From UBA7328 sp002471345 (GTDB taxonomy: Bacteria > Bacteroidota > Bacteroidia > Chitinophagales > Saprospiraceae): 27,837 nt of DNA. The notes below the pieces were generated by a model. The model made no database searches. It was given only the letters and a program-made list of their open reading frames with translations, and had not been told where the DNA came from. Location of the stretch: NCBI GenBank assembly GCA_964011275.1, contig CAXGOB010000064.1, positions 1 through 27,837 of the forward strand, in the 5' to 3' direction. The position numbers and the translations under genes were made by a program. Positions 6,435-13,870 of the stretch are shown here, piece after piece. Numbering within the stretch: the first letter of the stretch is position 1; each line of letters begins with the position of its first letter.

Positions 6435-6644
6435 TTAACCTTCTAAAAGAATTTTTTCTGTTTTGGTGATTTCATCTTTTAAGAGAAGCTTTTCTCTTTT
6501 GAGTGTATTAATGTACAGATCCGGAGCCTTTTCAGCCTCCATTGCAATAATACGCTGATCCAGATCTCGGTGCCGCCGCACTAGAGATTCCATTCTATTT
6601 TCCATTGAACCCATGTTCTCACCATTTGAATTATCTATTAGCAT
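6435..6644 (-). CDS. YdcH/DUF465 family protein
   Basis: 69 residues. The core RRHRDLDQRIIAMEAEKAPD...LKREKLLLKDEI matches the DUF465 (YdcH) pattern: H-R-x-LD, then 'LK(R/K)xKLxLKDEI'. It is a short helical hairpin or coiled coil of unknown function found in many proteobacteria. The start at 6644 is set by a GGAGA site 8 bases upstream; internal ATGs at residues 11 and 14 are alternatives. First gene after the promoter at 6660-6688. Confidence 0.83.
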   Translation of the reverse strand: MLIDNSNGENMGSMENRMESLVRRHRDLDQRIIAMEAEKAPDLYINTLKREKLLLKDEITKTEKILLEG

Positions 6645-6659
6645 TGTTTGTTCTCCACT

Positions 6660-6688
6660 ATACTATCACGTTCATTTCGACATGTCAA
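6660..6688 (-). promoter_or_regulatory. Sigma70-type promoter
   Basis: On the minus strand, TTGACA (6688-6683) and TAGTAT (6665-6660) are separated by exactly 17 bases, with a TGA just before the -10 (extended -10) and a T-rich stretch upstream of the -35. It drives the DUF465 gene, tRNA-Arg, the mini-genes and the two methyltransferases down to the terminator at 4515-4542. Confidence 0.82.
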
Positions 6689-6696
6689 CAAAAAAA

Positions 6697-7575
6697 TTAC
6701 GTTGGCTGAAACATTTTATGATAAATGTAACTTGTACCGCATTCTTGAAACCATTCCTCAAATTTGTCTCGAATGTCGTGATATTCTTGGGTTATTGATA
6801 TTTGTTCGGAGCCGATGATTAATGATTCAAATAGCTTATTAGCCTTTAATTGTAAATCCACCGGGTAGTCGTACATTATATATTTAGGTTTTTTCTCTAT
6901 GTCTGGAAAGTACGGTACACAATGTGATGCTATAATCTCATACACATGCATACAATCCCAGCCTAATTGATCGTTATAAGTCACTGTTGCAAACATTGCC
7001 TTAAGAAATTGCACATAATAATAATGCTCTACTTTAAACACATTTGAATTAGGTAGGAACCTGGAATCATAGGCGGCCAAAAGTGATGTTTTTACTTCAC
7101 GAGTAAATCGTTGCCTATATACAGGAAATGCATGGTGTATAGGATGCACCAGTTTATGTTTTTGCTCACCAATTTCTCTTTTGTAGTAGGTCGATTTTCT
7201 AGCAACATTTAAATGCGGGGAATGTGACATTGTAGAGTCAATCACAACAATATTCTTTTTATTATATTTTTTAAATATCTTTTCCACAAAAGGAGCATTC
7301 ATGTTTTTGGATAGCCAATCGACGTCGGAAAATAAAACCATGTCAAAATCATAATTATGAGCTTGTTTAGGTGAGATCCAAGTAATTCTTTCTTTTTTCC
7401 ATGCCGGGATGTTTTTATAAACCGAATGGTTTGTTGCATTTCCCCAATCATTAAAATATGCAGCGTTGAGAGAATTTGCATATATTTCTACATTACCACA
7501 AAATATTAAATGACCTATAATAAGATCCTTTAATGTTTCAGGAGTAAAGTCAGGGTTATAGATAAACAATTTCAT
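6697..7575 (-). CDS. Glycosyltransferase-like protein, paralog A
   Basis: 292 residues. The C-terminal half carries GWDCMHVYEIIASHCVPYF followed by DIEKKP and a PVDLQLKANKLFE helix. This resembles the C-terminal nucleotide-sugar-binding half of exostosin/GT-B-type glycosyltransferases, where a Glu after a conserved helix contacts the donor. It is clearly paralogous to the gene at 9029-9943 (shared STYYKRE, LLAxxDxRF, EHYYxQFxKAMFA and GWDCM blocks). The N-terminal part (residues 1-110) is more divergent, suggesting different acceptors. It ends 8 bases before the promoter at 6660-6688. Substrate unknown; glycosyltransferase assignment moderate. Confidence 0.7.
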   Translation of the reverse strand: MKLFIYNPDFTPETLKDLIIGHLIFCGNVEIYANSLNAAYFNDWGNATNHSVYKNIPAWKKERITWISPKQAHNYDFDMVLFSDVDWLSKNMNAPFVEKIFKKYNKKNIVVIDSTMSHSPHLNVARKSTYYKREIGEQKHKLVHPIHHAFPVYRQRFTREVKTSLLAAYDSRFLPNSNVFKVEHYYYVQFLKAMFATVTYNDQLGWDCMHVYEIIASHCVPYFPDIEKKPKYIMYDYPVDLQLKANKLFESLIIGSEQISITQEYHDIRDKFEEWFQECGTSYIYHKMFQPT

Positions 7576-7576
7576 T

Positions 7577-8203
7577 TTACATATTCTTTTTAATAAACAG
7601 TTGATCTAATGCAGTTTTGTTTCCGATATTAATTACACTCAATTTGTCCCAATGTATATTTACAAATGTATCAATGGCAACTTTAGGTGTATTATTAGGA
7701 TTATCAAATCGCTTGTCGTTCCAAGGCTTCCAATGCCAATCATCAAATACAATTACACCACCAGGGCGAATGAGTTTAAAAGCGAGTGTAGCGTCTAGTA
7801 AAACATCAGGTGCTGTATGTGACCCATCGACATAAATCAAATCAAACTTGCCTTCATATCTATCCATCATAGCACTCATAAGCCGGTGGGAATATGTCTT
7901 TTCCTTAATAATCTGGGTGCTTCGTTTTGCTTTTGTTTTGGCCAATTTTATGTTTGAATCAAATCGCTTTTCAACATCACTCATATTTACATCAGTGTGT
8001 TCCATGCTACCTTCCCAGGTATCAACTGCCCAAAGCTTCACATCATCAGACCAATCATTTTGTTCTATCATATATGTAGTGCATTGACCTTCATAACAGC
8101 CTATTTCCATAATGTGCTCTGGTTTCCACTCTCGTAAAAGTATTTCCCACACGGAAAATGTCGTTGAGTTTCTAAACCATTTATTTGTAAACTTGTATTC
8201 CAT
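7577..8203 (-). CDS. Class I SAM-dependent methyltransferase (Methyltransf_24-like)
   Basis: 208 residues. Motifs: IMEIGCYEGQ at 31-40 (SAM-binding loop), AVDTWEG at 59-65, LIYVDGSHT at 122-130 and IRPGGVIVFDDW at 145-156. The paired 'VDGSH' and 'PGGVIVFDDW' blocks are typical of Methyltransf_24/TylF-like enzymes that methylate sugars or small molecules, often metal-dependent. It sits between the two paralogous glycosyltransferase-like genes and beside a GT25 gene, with 1- to 8-base gaps, so it very probably acts on the same glycan. AAGGAT precedes the start. Confidence 0.85.
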   Translation of the reverse strand: MEYKFTNKWFRNSTTFSVWEILLREWKPEHIMEIGCYEGQCTTYMIEQNDWSDDVKLWAVDTWEGSMEHTDVNMSDVEKRFDSNIKLAKTKAKRSTQIIKEKTYSHRLMSAMMDRYEGKFDLIYVDGSHTAPDVLLDATLAFKLIRPGGVIVFDDWHWKPWNDKRFDNPNNTPKVAIDTFVNIHWDKLSVINIGNKTALDQLFIKKNM

Positions 8204-8211
8204 TCTTATCC

Positions 8212-9045
8212 TTATATATCAATAGGTATATACATGAACTTTTGATTCGTATGGGCTGGGCAACAGTATTCGTAATCAAATAACTGGTCCAATGTAGAAT
8301 TAGTTCCTATCTTTTCCCACCATTCCTTGACATATACATATGTTGATTCCGAGTTTTCATGTTGTCTCTTTGCCAGCCCAACATTATCAGTCGGATTCAT
8401 TGATTTGAAATCGTGCACATTATGATTAAAAATTGGATGTGTATATACATGCCCTAGCCCTAATACAATATTCTCAGGTGTTGGTTTTAATTTAATCATC
8501 AAAGGCTCTCGCTGACACCAGGCCATTCTAATACTAATAATATTGGAGGCACCTTGATTAAAATAATACTCAACAATCTTTTTGGCATAATGTCTTTTAA
8601 TAATATAACATTGCAACCCATGATCCCAAGGATCTCGAACTCTCGGTGCCATCACGGGCCAGCCTTCATGAACAACAGACAATTGTATTGCATCCCAAAG
8701 CGGTCCAAACTTTTGGATGTAATCACTAAATTTAAAGTTCCAATGCTGAATTAAGTCAAAATCACAATCGTCCTCCATAATAGCACACACATCTTCAGTA
8801 GTGTTTTCATACCACCATTTAATCATCAATAAATGAGAAGTGGTAAGACCAATTGCTAATACATCCACCACTTCTTGCGGTGCCTTTACACACAGATTAG
8901 CGTCATCAAATCTTTTAAATTGTTTTATATGATAGTTTTTAATGCCGTGTTTGGCAAATTGATCTTTCATATATGCTCGGCGGTCTCCTGCCTCTTCGAG
9001 ATTAATTACATAACAGCTAGGAAAGCCTTCAAGTTTTGGATTCAT
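8212..9045 (-). CDS. Glycosyltransferase family 25-like (LPS-type) protein
   Basis: 277 residues. The N-terminal CYVINLEEAGDRR at 11-23 is the family 25 opening ('xVINLxxxxxR'), and the acidic EDDCDF at 91-96 fits the metal/nucleotide-sugar-binding DxD region. GLTTSHLLMIKWW around 66-78 matches the conserved 'GCxxSHxxxW' segment, with Leu-Thr replacing the usual Cys-Ala. Known GT25 enzymes add galactose or related sugars to lipooligosaccharide, or to collagen in eukaryotes. AAAGGTGA precedes the start. The reading frame overlaps the end of the upstream paralog B by 17 bases. Confidence 0.8.
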   Translation of the reverse strand: MNPKLEGFPSCYVINLEEAGDRRAYMKDQFAKHGIKNYHIKQFKRFDDANLCVKAPQEVVDVLAIGLTTSHLLMIKWWYENTTEDVCAIMEDDCDFDLIQHWNFKFSDYIQKFGPLWDAIQLSVVHEGWPVMAPRVRDPWDHGLQCYIIKRHYAKKIVEYYFNQGASNIISIRMAWCQREPLMIKLKPTPENIVLGLGHVYTHPIFNHNVHDFKSMNPTDNVGLAKRQHENSESTYVYVKEWWEKIGTNSTLDQLFDYEYCCPAHTNQKFMYIPIDI

Positions 9046-9943
9046 TTATCACCTTTAAATATATGTTGCTGTGGCCTTCAGCTCTAAACCACTTTTGAAA
9101 TTTGGCATTTAATGTCTCCCATTCATAAAGATCAAAGTCCTTTATATTAGATCTTGACATTCTCTCGTATAGGTGATTTGCAGCTAATTGTAATTCCATA
9201 GGCCACGTTGACATTGTCGTGTCTGGTTTCTCTTCGATGCATAAAAAGTATGGAAGGCAATTACATGCAAGTATTTCATAATGCCGCATACAATCCCAGC
9301 CACCTTTTTTCTTTGTAACTGCAAATAGTGCCTTCGAATATTGAGAATAGTATTGCTCTTCCGTATTAAACTTATATGAAGCTCTAAACCTAGGATCACA
9401 GGGTGCTAGTAAATATTCCTTTACCGCCAGATTTGGTTTTTTATGGAAGCGAGGGAATGAAAACGAAATAGGACTAGCAATATTTTCCTGGTGCTTTAAA
9501 AGCTCTCGTTTATAATAGGTTGAATGTTCGGCGACATTGTGTTTAACTGTTTCATAATCCTCACCATCAATTACTATAATGTCCTTTTTATCATAGGCTT
9601 CAGATACAAGCCCAAAATAATCAGCCATATGGTGATTCTCTGGAAATGCCCTACGATGAACACTTGTGTATATGATCTTTTTAGCGGTCTGGCTTTGGAT
9701 AAACTCAGGAATCTGGCCGTGTGGAATTATTGTTACTCTGTTCTTGAGCTTAGGATCCATCTTTTTAAATACTGTAAATCCTCGACCGTACAGAGGACGA
9801 TTTTCATTAAAATCAGTAAACAGATAAGGAGGAAGGTGGTTGGTATATACCCTACCAATTTTATCCGATATAAGCATTTCGCCTATAAACAGATCAGCAA
9901 GATAATCCTCATTTAATTTAGAATTAAAAAGAAAAATATCCAT
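9029..9943 (-). CDS. Glycosyltransferase-like protein, paralog B
   Basis: 304 residues and a paralog of the gene at 6697-7575. Shared blocks include STYYKRE, LLAPCDPRF, EEQYYSQYSKALFA, GGWDCMRHYEILACNCLPYF with IEEKP, and a C-terminal WF-x-x-x-G-x-S-x-IY-x-K. The conserved C-terminal half looks like the donor-binding domain of exostosin/GT-B enzymes. The N-terminal half differs more between the two. GGAG lies 6-7 bases before the start, which is embedded just after the stop of the metallopeptidase gene upstream. Probable role: adding sugar to a surface, virion or other phage-directed target; substrate unknown. Confidence 0.7.
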   Translation of the reverse strand: MDIFLFNSKLNEDYLADLFIGEMLISDKIGRVYTNHLPPYLFTDFNENRPLYGRGFTVFKKMDPKLKNRVTIIPHGQIPEFIQSQTAKKIIYTSVHRRAFPENHHMADYFGLVSEAYDKKDIIVIDGEDYETVKHNVAEHSTYYKRELLKHQENIASPISFSFPRFHKKPNLAVKEYLLAPCDPRFRASYKFNTEEQYYSQYSKALFAVTKKKGGWDCMRHYEILACNCLPYFLCIEEKPDTTMSTWPMELQLAANHLYERMSRSNIKDFDLYEWETLNAKFQKWFRAEGHSNIYLKVINESKT

Positions 9944-9946
9944 TAT

Positions 9947-10372
9947 CTACTCCATCATAAACTTTTCAAAGTCACCCATTAATTTTGTTTGGAGTCGCCG
10001 GGCTTCTTTTTCCCAAGGTTGATCCCAATAATCAATGTTCTCGCAATATTTATTAGTTTTCCAGCGAGTCATTCTATCATCGAGCTCACCTCGAGCAAAT
10101 TGTTTAACATGGACCAATTCATGAGCAAGAGTACTCAGCCAATTACCATACAGTGCAACATCAACATTAAAAACTCTATCCGATATTGGCTCACAAGACC
10201 CTTCAGTTCCCTTCCCATCAATATATAACTTTTGGTGCATAGTTAATGTGACATGACATTGTAAACGATTGATACCTAACTGTTTACAGAAAAAGTTACT
10301 AGCCATTGTAGCATAGGCAGCCAAACCAATATTTGCGTTTTTACCAGAGGGAGTCCTAACATCAAAGTACAT
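9947..10372 (-). CDS. HExxH zinc metallopeptidase-like protein (copy 1)
   Basis: 141 residues. The zinc motif HELVH is at 84-88 (LSTLAHELVHVKQ). A likely third ligand, a Glu in QPWEKEA (E121 or E123), lies about 35 residues later, the layout of gluzincin/SprT-like small peptidases. The HExxHVKQ(F/Y)xRxE block and QPxExEA block are shared with the gene at 11372-11770, so the two are paralogs despite little N-terminal similarity. It has no signal peptide, so it would act in the host cytoplasm. AGGAA precedes the start. Substrate unknown. Confidence 0.8.
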   Translation of the reverse strand: MYFDVRTPSGKNANIGLAAYATMASNFFCKQLGINRLQCHVTLTMHQKLYIDGKGTEGSCEPISDRVFNVDVALYGNWLSTLAHELVHVKQFARGELDDRMTRWKTNKYCENIDYWDQPWEKEARRLQTKLMGDFEKFMME

Positions 10373-10384
10373 ATAAAGTTCCTA

Positions 10385-10543
10385 TTAAAGTAATAAAAAT
10401 ATAGCAAGTACAAGTAAAAGAATTATTAAGGGATGTTCCCACACAAATACTACCATTGAGGTGAGAATACTAAAGCCTGCGACAAGGATGATAAATCCGA
10501 GGAGGAGAAGAATTATGGATGGTAACCAAAGTAACATCATCAT
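10385..10543 (-). CDS. Small two-helix membrane protein; start close to the transcription start
   Basis: About 52 residues from the first of three consecutive ATGs at 10543, 10540 and 10537. The frame continues upstream only through the promoter, via a TTG that is part of the -35, so the longer form is not real. The protein is almost entirely hydrophobic: LLWLPSIILLLLGFIILVAG, then VVFVWEHPLIILLLVLAIFLLL, two membrane helices ending at the C-terminus. Because the -10 ends at 10551, the transcript would begin around 10544, leaving essentially no leader (only an AGG just upstream). Either it is read as a leaderless mRNA or the true start differs. Confidence 0.55.
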   Translation of the reverse strand: MMMLLWLPSIILLLLGFIILVAGFSILTSMVVFVWEHPLIILLLVLAIFLLL

Positions 10544-10550
10544 AGTACCT

Positions 10551-10579
10551 ATTCTATCAAAAAGAGAGGAGAATGTCAA
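10551..10579 (-). promoter_or_regulatory. Sigma70-type promoter
   Basis: TTGACA (10579-10574) and TAGAAT (10556-10551) with a 17-base spacer ending in TGA (extended -10). It points into the membrane mini-protein, the copy 1 metallopeptidase and the glycosyltransferase/methyltransferase genes down to 6697. Intrinsic terminators were not seen between these genes. Confidence 0.8.
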
Positions 10580-10608
10580 CCCCTCCCTTATATCATTTTG
10601 TTATATCG

Positions 10609-11214
10609 TTATACCTTTTTAATAGGTGGTCCGGAGACATCTAACATATGTTGTGCCCGGGCCCTAGCTGCCTGCCAAGCATCGAAGGACAAAGGTTTGC
10701 GTGGTTCCCCACAAGCCAATTTTGATTCCTTAAACGAAGCTTTAAGAGTCTTAGCAGCATCAGAACCCATAAACCGGGAGACCAATTTCAGAAGGTCCCG
10801 GCGGAATGACCGACCGTGGTGCCAGTTACCTAGGCAATGAGCCATTTCGTGGAGCAAGGTGTATTCATCCAGGCCACACATCATATCCAATGTGACTGTA
10901 TTACCTCGTGCCCAACCAGCTGTATTACGACCAGTGGAGCGTTTCTTTGCGACTACGTTAACGGTACTTAAGGAACGGTCCTTTTCATCAAGTAGCTTTC
11001 TCCAAGTTTTGGACTTAACCACCTTTGTTGCGTATTTTTGAGCTTCGACAATATTACCAAAGTCTTTGATCTTATTGCGTAACTGCTGTTCAAATCTCCA
11101 TTCAGCAGTGTAGGTCTTAGTTTTTTCGGTATCGTTACCTACGGCACCTTTATTCTGCTTACGGCTATGCTTAAGAAGATATGTTTGGTATTCGATTTTA
11201 TCGTATTTGATCAT
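10609..11214 (-). CDS. HExxHxxGxxH zinc metallopeptidase-like protein (copy 2, metzincin/SprT-type motif)
   Basis: 201 residues from the ATG at 11214, which shares its A with the stop of the preceding mini-gene; a TTG 15 bases earlier is inside that gene. The N-terminal 60 residues are basic and helical. The zinc site is H122-E-M-A-H126-C-L-G-N-W-H132, i.e. HExxHxxGxxH, followed by HGRSF as in SprT-like proteases (His, Gly, Phe). It is thus a third, distinct HExxH protein in a 2-kb stretch. The C-terminal tail (PLSFDAWQAARARAQHM) may be a substrate- or partner-binding helix. No signal peptide. Transcribed from the promoter at 11340-11368. Confidence 0.8.
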   Translation of the reverse strand: MIKYDKIEYQTYLLKHSRKQNKGAVGNDTEKTKTYTAEWRFEQQLRNKIKDFGNIVEAQKYATKVVKSKTWRKLLDEKDRSLSTVNVVAKKRSTGRNTAGWARGNTVTLDMMCGLDEYTLLHEMAHCLGNWHHGRSFRRDLLKLVSRFMGSDAAKTLKASFKESKLACGEPRKPLSFDAWQAARARAQHMLDVSGPPIKKV

Positions 11215-11312
11215 TACACTAGCACCCAAATAATTGCAGCAATAAAGCTTAGGTTAAACACTACTGAAAGCGTTTCAGTCATCATAAAAGTCAAAGTCGA
11301 TTTAATCATCAT
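11214..11312 (-). CDS. 32-residue membrane mini-protein
   Basis: ATG at 11312 (a second follows at 11309) after an AAAGGAAC site, reading 32 residues to a TAA that shares one base with the next ATG. It starts MMIKSTLTFMMTE and ends in a hydrophobic helix (VVFNLSFIAAIIWVLV). It lies directly behind the promoter at 11340-11368 and ahead of the metallopeptidase. A short leader cistron with one membrane helix; function unknown. Confidence 0.55.
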   Translation of the reverse strand: MMIKSTLTFMMTETLSVVFNLSFIAAIIWVLV

Positions 11313-11339
11313 AAGTTCCTTTTTTCACCTTATATAACC

Positions 11340-11368
11340 ATACTATCACATATAGCCTTATATGTCAA
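11340..11368 (-). promoter_or_regulatory. Sigma70-type promoter
   Basis: TTGACA (11368-11363) and TAGTAT (11345-11340), spacer exactly 17 and ending in TGA (extended -10). It drives the 32-residue membrane protein and the copy 2 metallopeptidase. Confidence 0.83.
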
Positions 11369-11371
11369 CCA

Positions 11372-11770
11372 TTATTTTGCATTTATTTTAAATTTTTTCG
11401 CCAATATTTTCTCTAATGCAAAGGCCTCAATCTCGTGAGGTTGGTTTTGGTACTCTTTATATGTTCTATAGTTTACACCGCCAACCAAGGGTATTTCGTT
11501 CCGAACGTATTGCTTGACATGAACCATTTCGTGACATATGGTCGAGATCAGATCATCATCTGATAGCTTATCGGAGAGTTCCATTTCGAACTCTCGACGA
11601 TCCAAGGCAACAACCGCACCAAATTGATCCGATCTCATGTCACTACTGAGCTCTATTGTTATATCTAATGTACTGAACCGAGGTAAAAGTTCCTTGATGC
11701 AGAAGTAAGCTACGTCCTCAACGAGTGTTTCTCTGTTGTATTTGTGACTATATACATATACTTGGTTCAT
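11372..11770 (-). CDS. HExxH zinc metallopeptidase-like protein (copy 3)
   Basis: 132 residues from the ATG at 11770, eight bases after AAGG. The frame runs 14 codons further back, but those lie across the -10 of its own promoter, so they cannot be translated from it. The zinc motif is HEMVH at 80-84 (ISTICHEMVHVKQY), and QPHEIEA at 110-116 supplies a probable Glu ligand. The shared HE(L/M)VHVKQ block, basic-acidic follow-up and QPxExEA make it a paralog of the gene at 9947-10372. The N-terminal 60 residues carry alternating strands (TLDITIELSSD). Cytoplasmic by absence of a signal. Substrate unknown. Confidence 0.8.
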   Translation of the reverse strand: MNQVYVYSHKYNRETLVEDVAYFCIKELLPRFSTLDITIELSSDMRSDQFGAVVALDRREFEMELSDKLSDDDLISTICHEMVHVKQYVRNEIPLVGGVNYRTYKEYQNQPHEIEAFALEKILAKKFKINAK

Positions 11771-11802
11771 TTTTTTCGCCTTGTTACATACAATATAGAT
11801 AT

Positions 11803-11831
11803 ATACTACCATATTACATAATCAATGTCAA
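11803..11831 (-). promoter_or_regulatory. Sigma70-type promoter (divergent, left arm)
   Basis: TTGACA (11831-11826), 17-base spacer, TAGTAT (11808-11803). It serves the copy 3 metallopeptidase. Its -35 faces that of the topoisomerase promoter across an A/T-tract segment of 33 bases that could act as UP element for both. Confidence 0.82.
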
Positions 11832-11864
11832 CCAAAAAGATGTATTTTTTTTAAAAAAAAGTGG

Positions 11865-11892
11865 TTGACATTTGAGCTAGACGTGATATGAT
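11865..11892 (+). promoter_or_regulatory. Sigma70-type promoter (divergent, right arm)
   Basis: TTGACA (11865-11870), 16-base spacer ending TGA, TATGAT (11887-11892). A long A/T run lies upstream. It drives the topoisomerase genes from 11922. Confidence 0.8.
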
Positions 11893-11921
11893 GGTATAGT
11901 TGAATTGAGGATTTTCGATAT

Positions 11922-13742
11922 ATGACAGAACAGTTTAGAATACTTACAGCCCGTCAACACGTCCGAGAGCGTATCGGCATGTACATGGGATCAAGTTCGA
12001 TGGAAGAAATTGAACGGTTTGTTCTCGGCAAATGGAAAAAGGCGGTTTATGTGCCAGCCCTATCCAAGATGGTTGACGAGATTTTGGATAATGCCATCGA
12101 CGAGGCGATCCGTACCAATTTTAAATATGCTAATAAAATTAATGTATCGGTCGAAGGTGACAAGATCATCGTAACCGATAATGGCCGTGGTATTCCTCAA
12201 GAAGAGGTATACGACGAGACCGCTGGAGAGAATATTCTCAGACCAGTTGCGGCATGGACCAAGGTGAATGCCGGAACAAGTTTTGATGATGAACGAGTTA
12301 CCATCGGTACAAACGGTGTCGGTTCAGCCGCAACCAATTTCCTATCCACAAAATTTCATGGTAAAACATGGCAGAATGGAACAATGGTTGAAGTCATCTG
12401 TAAGGATGGGGGCAATTATATTGATGTTAAAACGAAAGAAAAGGCAGGAAGTGGCACAGAGGTTTGCTTTATTCCCGACTATGAACTTTTTGAAACGGAT
12501 TCAATTAACTCTTTGGATACAATTGAACTACTTGAAGAACGTCTTGTATCGCTTCAAATGTCGTTTCCGGAAATTCGTTTCTCTTTTAATAAACGTCGGA
12601 TTCAAGTTTCGGATCTGAAGAAATATTCTGCTCTGTTCAGCGAACACGTGGTAATTGAAAAATCAGATAACGTATCATTTTTCTTTGGTTCATCCGAGGA
12701 TGGTTTCCGATCAAACAGTTTTGTCAATGGTGTGAATACACGGCAGGGTGGTTCATATGTTGATTATATTGTAAATGGTGTGGTTGAAGAACTGGTCACC
12801 ATGATTAAAAAGAAACACAAAATTGATGTTGTAAAAGCCACAATTAAAAATGGTTTGACCTTTGTTCTATTCTCTAGAAACTTTGTCAATCCTAAGTTTG
12901 ATTCACAGACGAAGGAAAAATTGACGAACCCAATGAGCAATGTAAAGGAACATTATGAGAGTGCTGAATGCAAGGACTTTGTATTCTATGCTCGTAAAAT
13001 TATCAACACACCCGAGATCATTGATCCGATCATCGAAGCTCAATTGGCAAAGAAGATTGCAGCTGATAGACGTGCCGCAACCATGGCTCAGAAAAAACTG
13101 AAGAAGGTCAAGGTTGCAAAACACATTGCGGCAAATAAAGATGATGCTACACTCAAAATTGTGGAAGGTGACTCAGCCATGGGTTTCCTATTAAAGGTAC
13201 GTGATCCTAATAAGGTTGGTGCATTTCCATTGCGTGGTGTTATTATGAATACCTGGGACATGAAACCAGCTGATGTACTTAAAAATAAAGAATTGAGTGA
13301 ATTGGTTGCTGTACTCGGGCTAGACATTAATAACCCAAACAGTGTCGATGATATGACATATGGAAGTATTGCAACACTCACAGACGCTGACCATGACGGA
13401 ATTGGTCACATCTCACCATTGCTGATTGCATTCTTCTACAAGTTCTGGCCTCGTTTGTTACAAGAACGGCGTGTTAAAATCACACGGACACCTATTATGA
13501 TATCGACCAAAGGTAAAGATACAAAATGGTTCTATACATATGAGGAGGCTTCAGAATTTAAATCCAATCAGGCTGGTTGGAAACACCGTTATATAAAAGG
13601 CCTTGGGAGTCTTGAGGAAAATGAGTATCACGTTATAATTAACAAACCAACATATGACACAGTGACTGTGGATGATGTGAAAATTTTTGAAATGATGTTC
13701 GGTAAGGATGCCGGCCTGCGCAAGGAGTTTATGTTCGCATGA
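11922..13742 (+). CDS. 39: DNA topoisomerase II large subunit (39/60 fused form)
   Basis: 606 residues. The N-terminal GHKL ATPase shows EILDNAIDEA at 53-62 (catalytic Glu and Mg-binding Asn), DNGRGIP at 86-92 and GTNGVGS at 129-135 (ATP lid). The TOPRIM part has EGDSA near 414-418 and TDADHDG near 487-493. In T4 these functions are split between gene 39 and gene 60; here one frame covers both, the usual state in other T4-like phages. With gp52 it forms the type II topoisomerase needed for replication initiation and to relieve supercoils. Its stop overlaps the next small gene as ATGA. Early promoter at 11865-11892. Confidence 0.95.
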   Translation: MTEQFRILTARQHVRERIGMYMGSSSMEEIERFVLGKWKKAVYVPALSKMVDEILDNAIDEAIRTNFKYANKINVSVEGDKIIVTDNGRGIPQEEVYDETAGENILRPVAAWTKVNAGTSFDDERVTIGTNGVGSAATNFLSTKFHGKTWQNGTMVEVICKDGGNYIDVKTKEKAGSGTEVCFIPDYELFETDSINSLDTIELLEERLVSLQMSFPEIRFSFNKRRIQVSDLKKYSALFSEHVVIEKSDNVSFFFGSSEDGFRSNSFVNGVNTRQGGSYVDYIVNGVVEELVTMIKKKHKIDVVKATIKNGLTFVLFSRNFVNPKFDSQTKEKLTNPMSNVKEHYESAECKDFVFYARKIINTPEIIDPIIEAQLAKKIAADRRAATMAQKKLKKVKVAKHIAANKDDATLKIVEGDSAMGFLLKVRDPNKVGAFPLRGVIMNTWDMKPADVLKNKELSELVAVLGLDINNPNSVDDMTYGSIATLTDADHDGIGHISPLLIAFFYKFWPRLLQERRVKITRTPIMISTKGKDTKWFYTYEEASEFKSNQAGWKHRYIKGLGSLEENEYHVIINKPTYDTVTVDDVKIFEMMFGKDAGLRKEFMFA

Positions 13743-13870
13743 AAATAACAGACGAAAAAACTGTATTAGATCTGAAAAAGATTTTTTTAAAACACGGATT
13801 AGAATTTTATATTAGAAAGCAAAAAGGCAATGTTGTTAAAGTAAACTTTTTAGTAAAGGATGGGAAATGA
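13739..13870 (+). CDS. 43-residue linker gene between 39 and 52
   Basis: ATG overlaps the stop of gene 39 (ATGA) and its own TGA overlaps the start of gene 52 (ATGA), so it is tightly coupled on both sides. It encodes a basic, mostly helical peptide (MKITDEKTVLDLKKIF, then KHGLEFYIRKQ). No family recognised. The double overlap is the main evidence that it is translated. A role as a topoisomerase accessory peptide is speculation. Confidence 0.6.
   Translation: MKITDEKTVLDLKKIFLKHGLEFYIRKQKGNVVKVNFLVKDGK

Noticed and set aside
6214..6438. Plus-strand frame containing CRIRTCDLVLRRHLLYPAELRR
   Set aside because: It is the well-known shadow of a tRNA gene; the tRNA-Arg lies on the other strand at 6351-6427.
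9524..9916. Plus-strand frame of 130 codons
   Set aside because: Antisense to glycosyltransferase paralog B, with no promoter or ribosome site on the plus strand.
11770..11812. Upstream extension of the copy 3 metallopeptidase
   Set aside because: The extra 14 codons lie across its own promoter -10 region; AAGG sits before the internal ATG at 11770.
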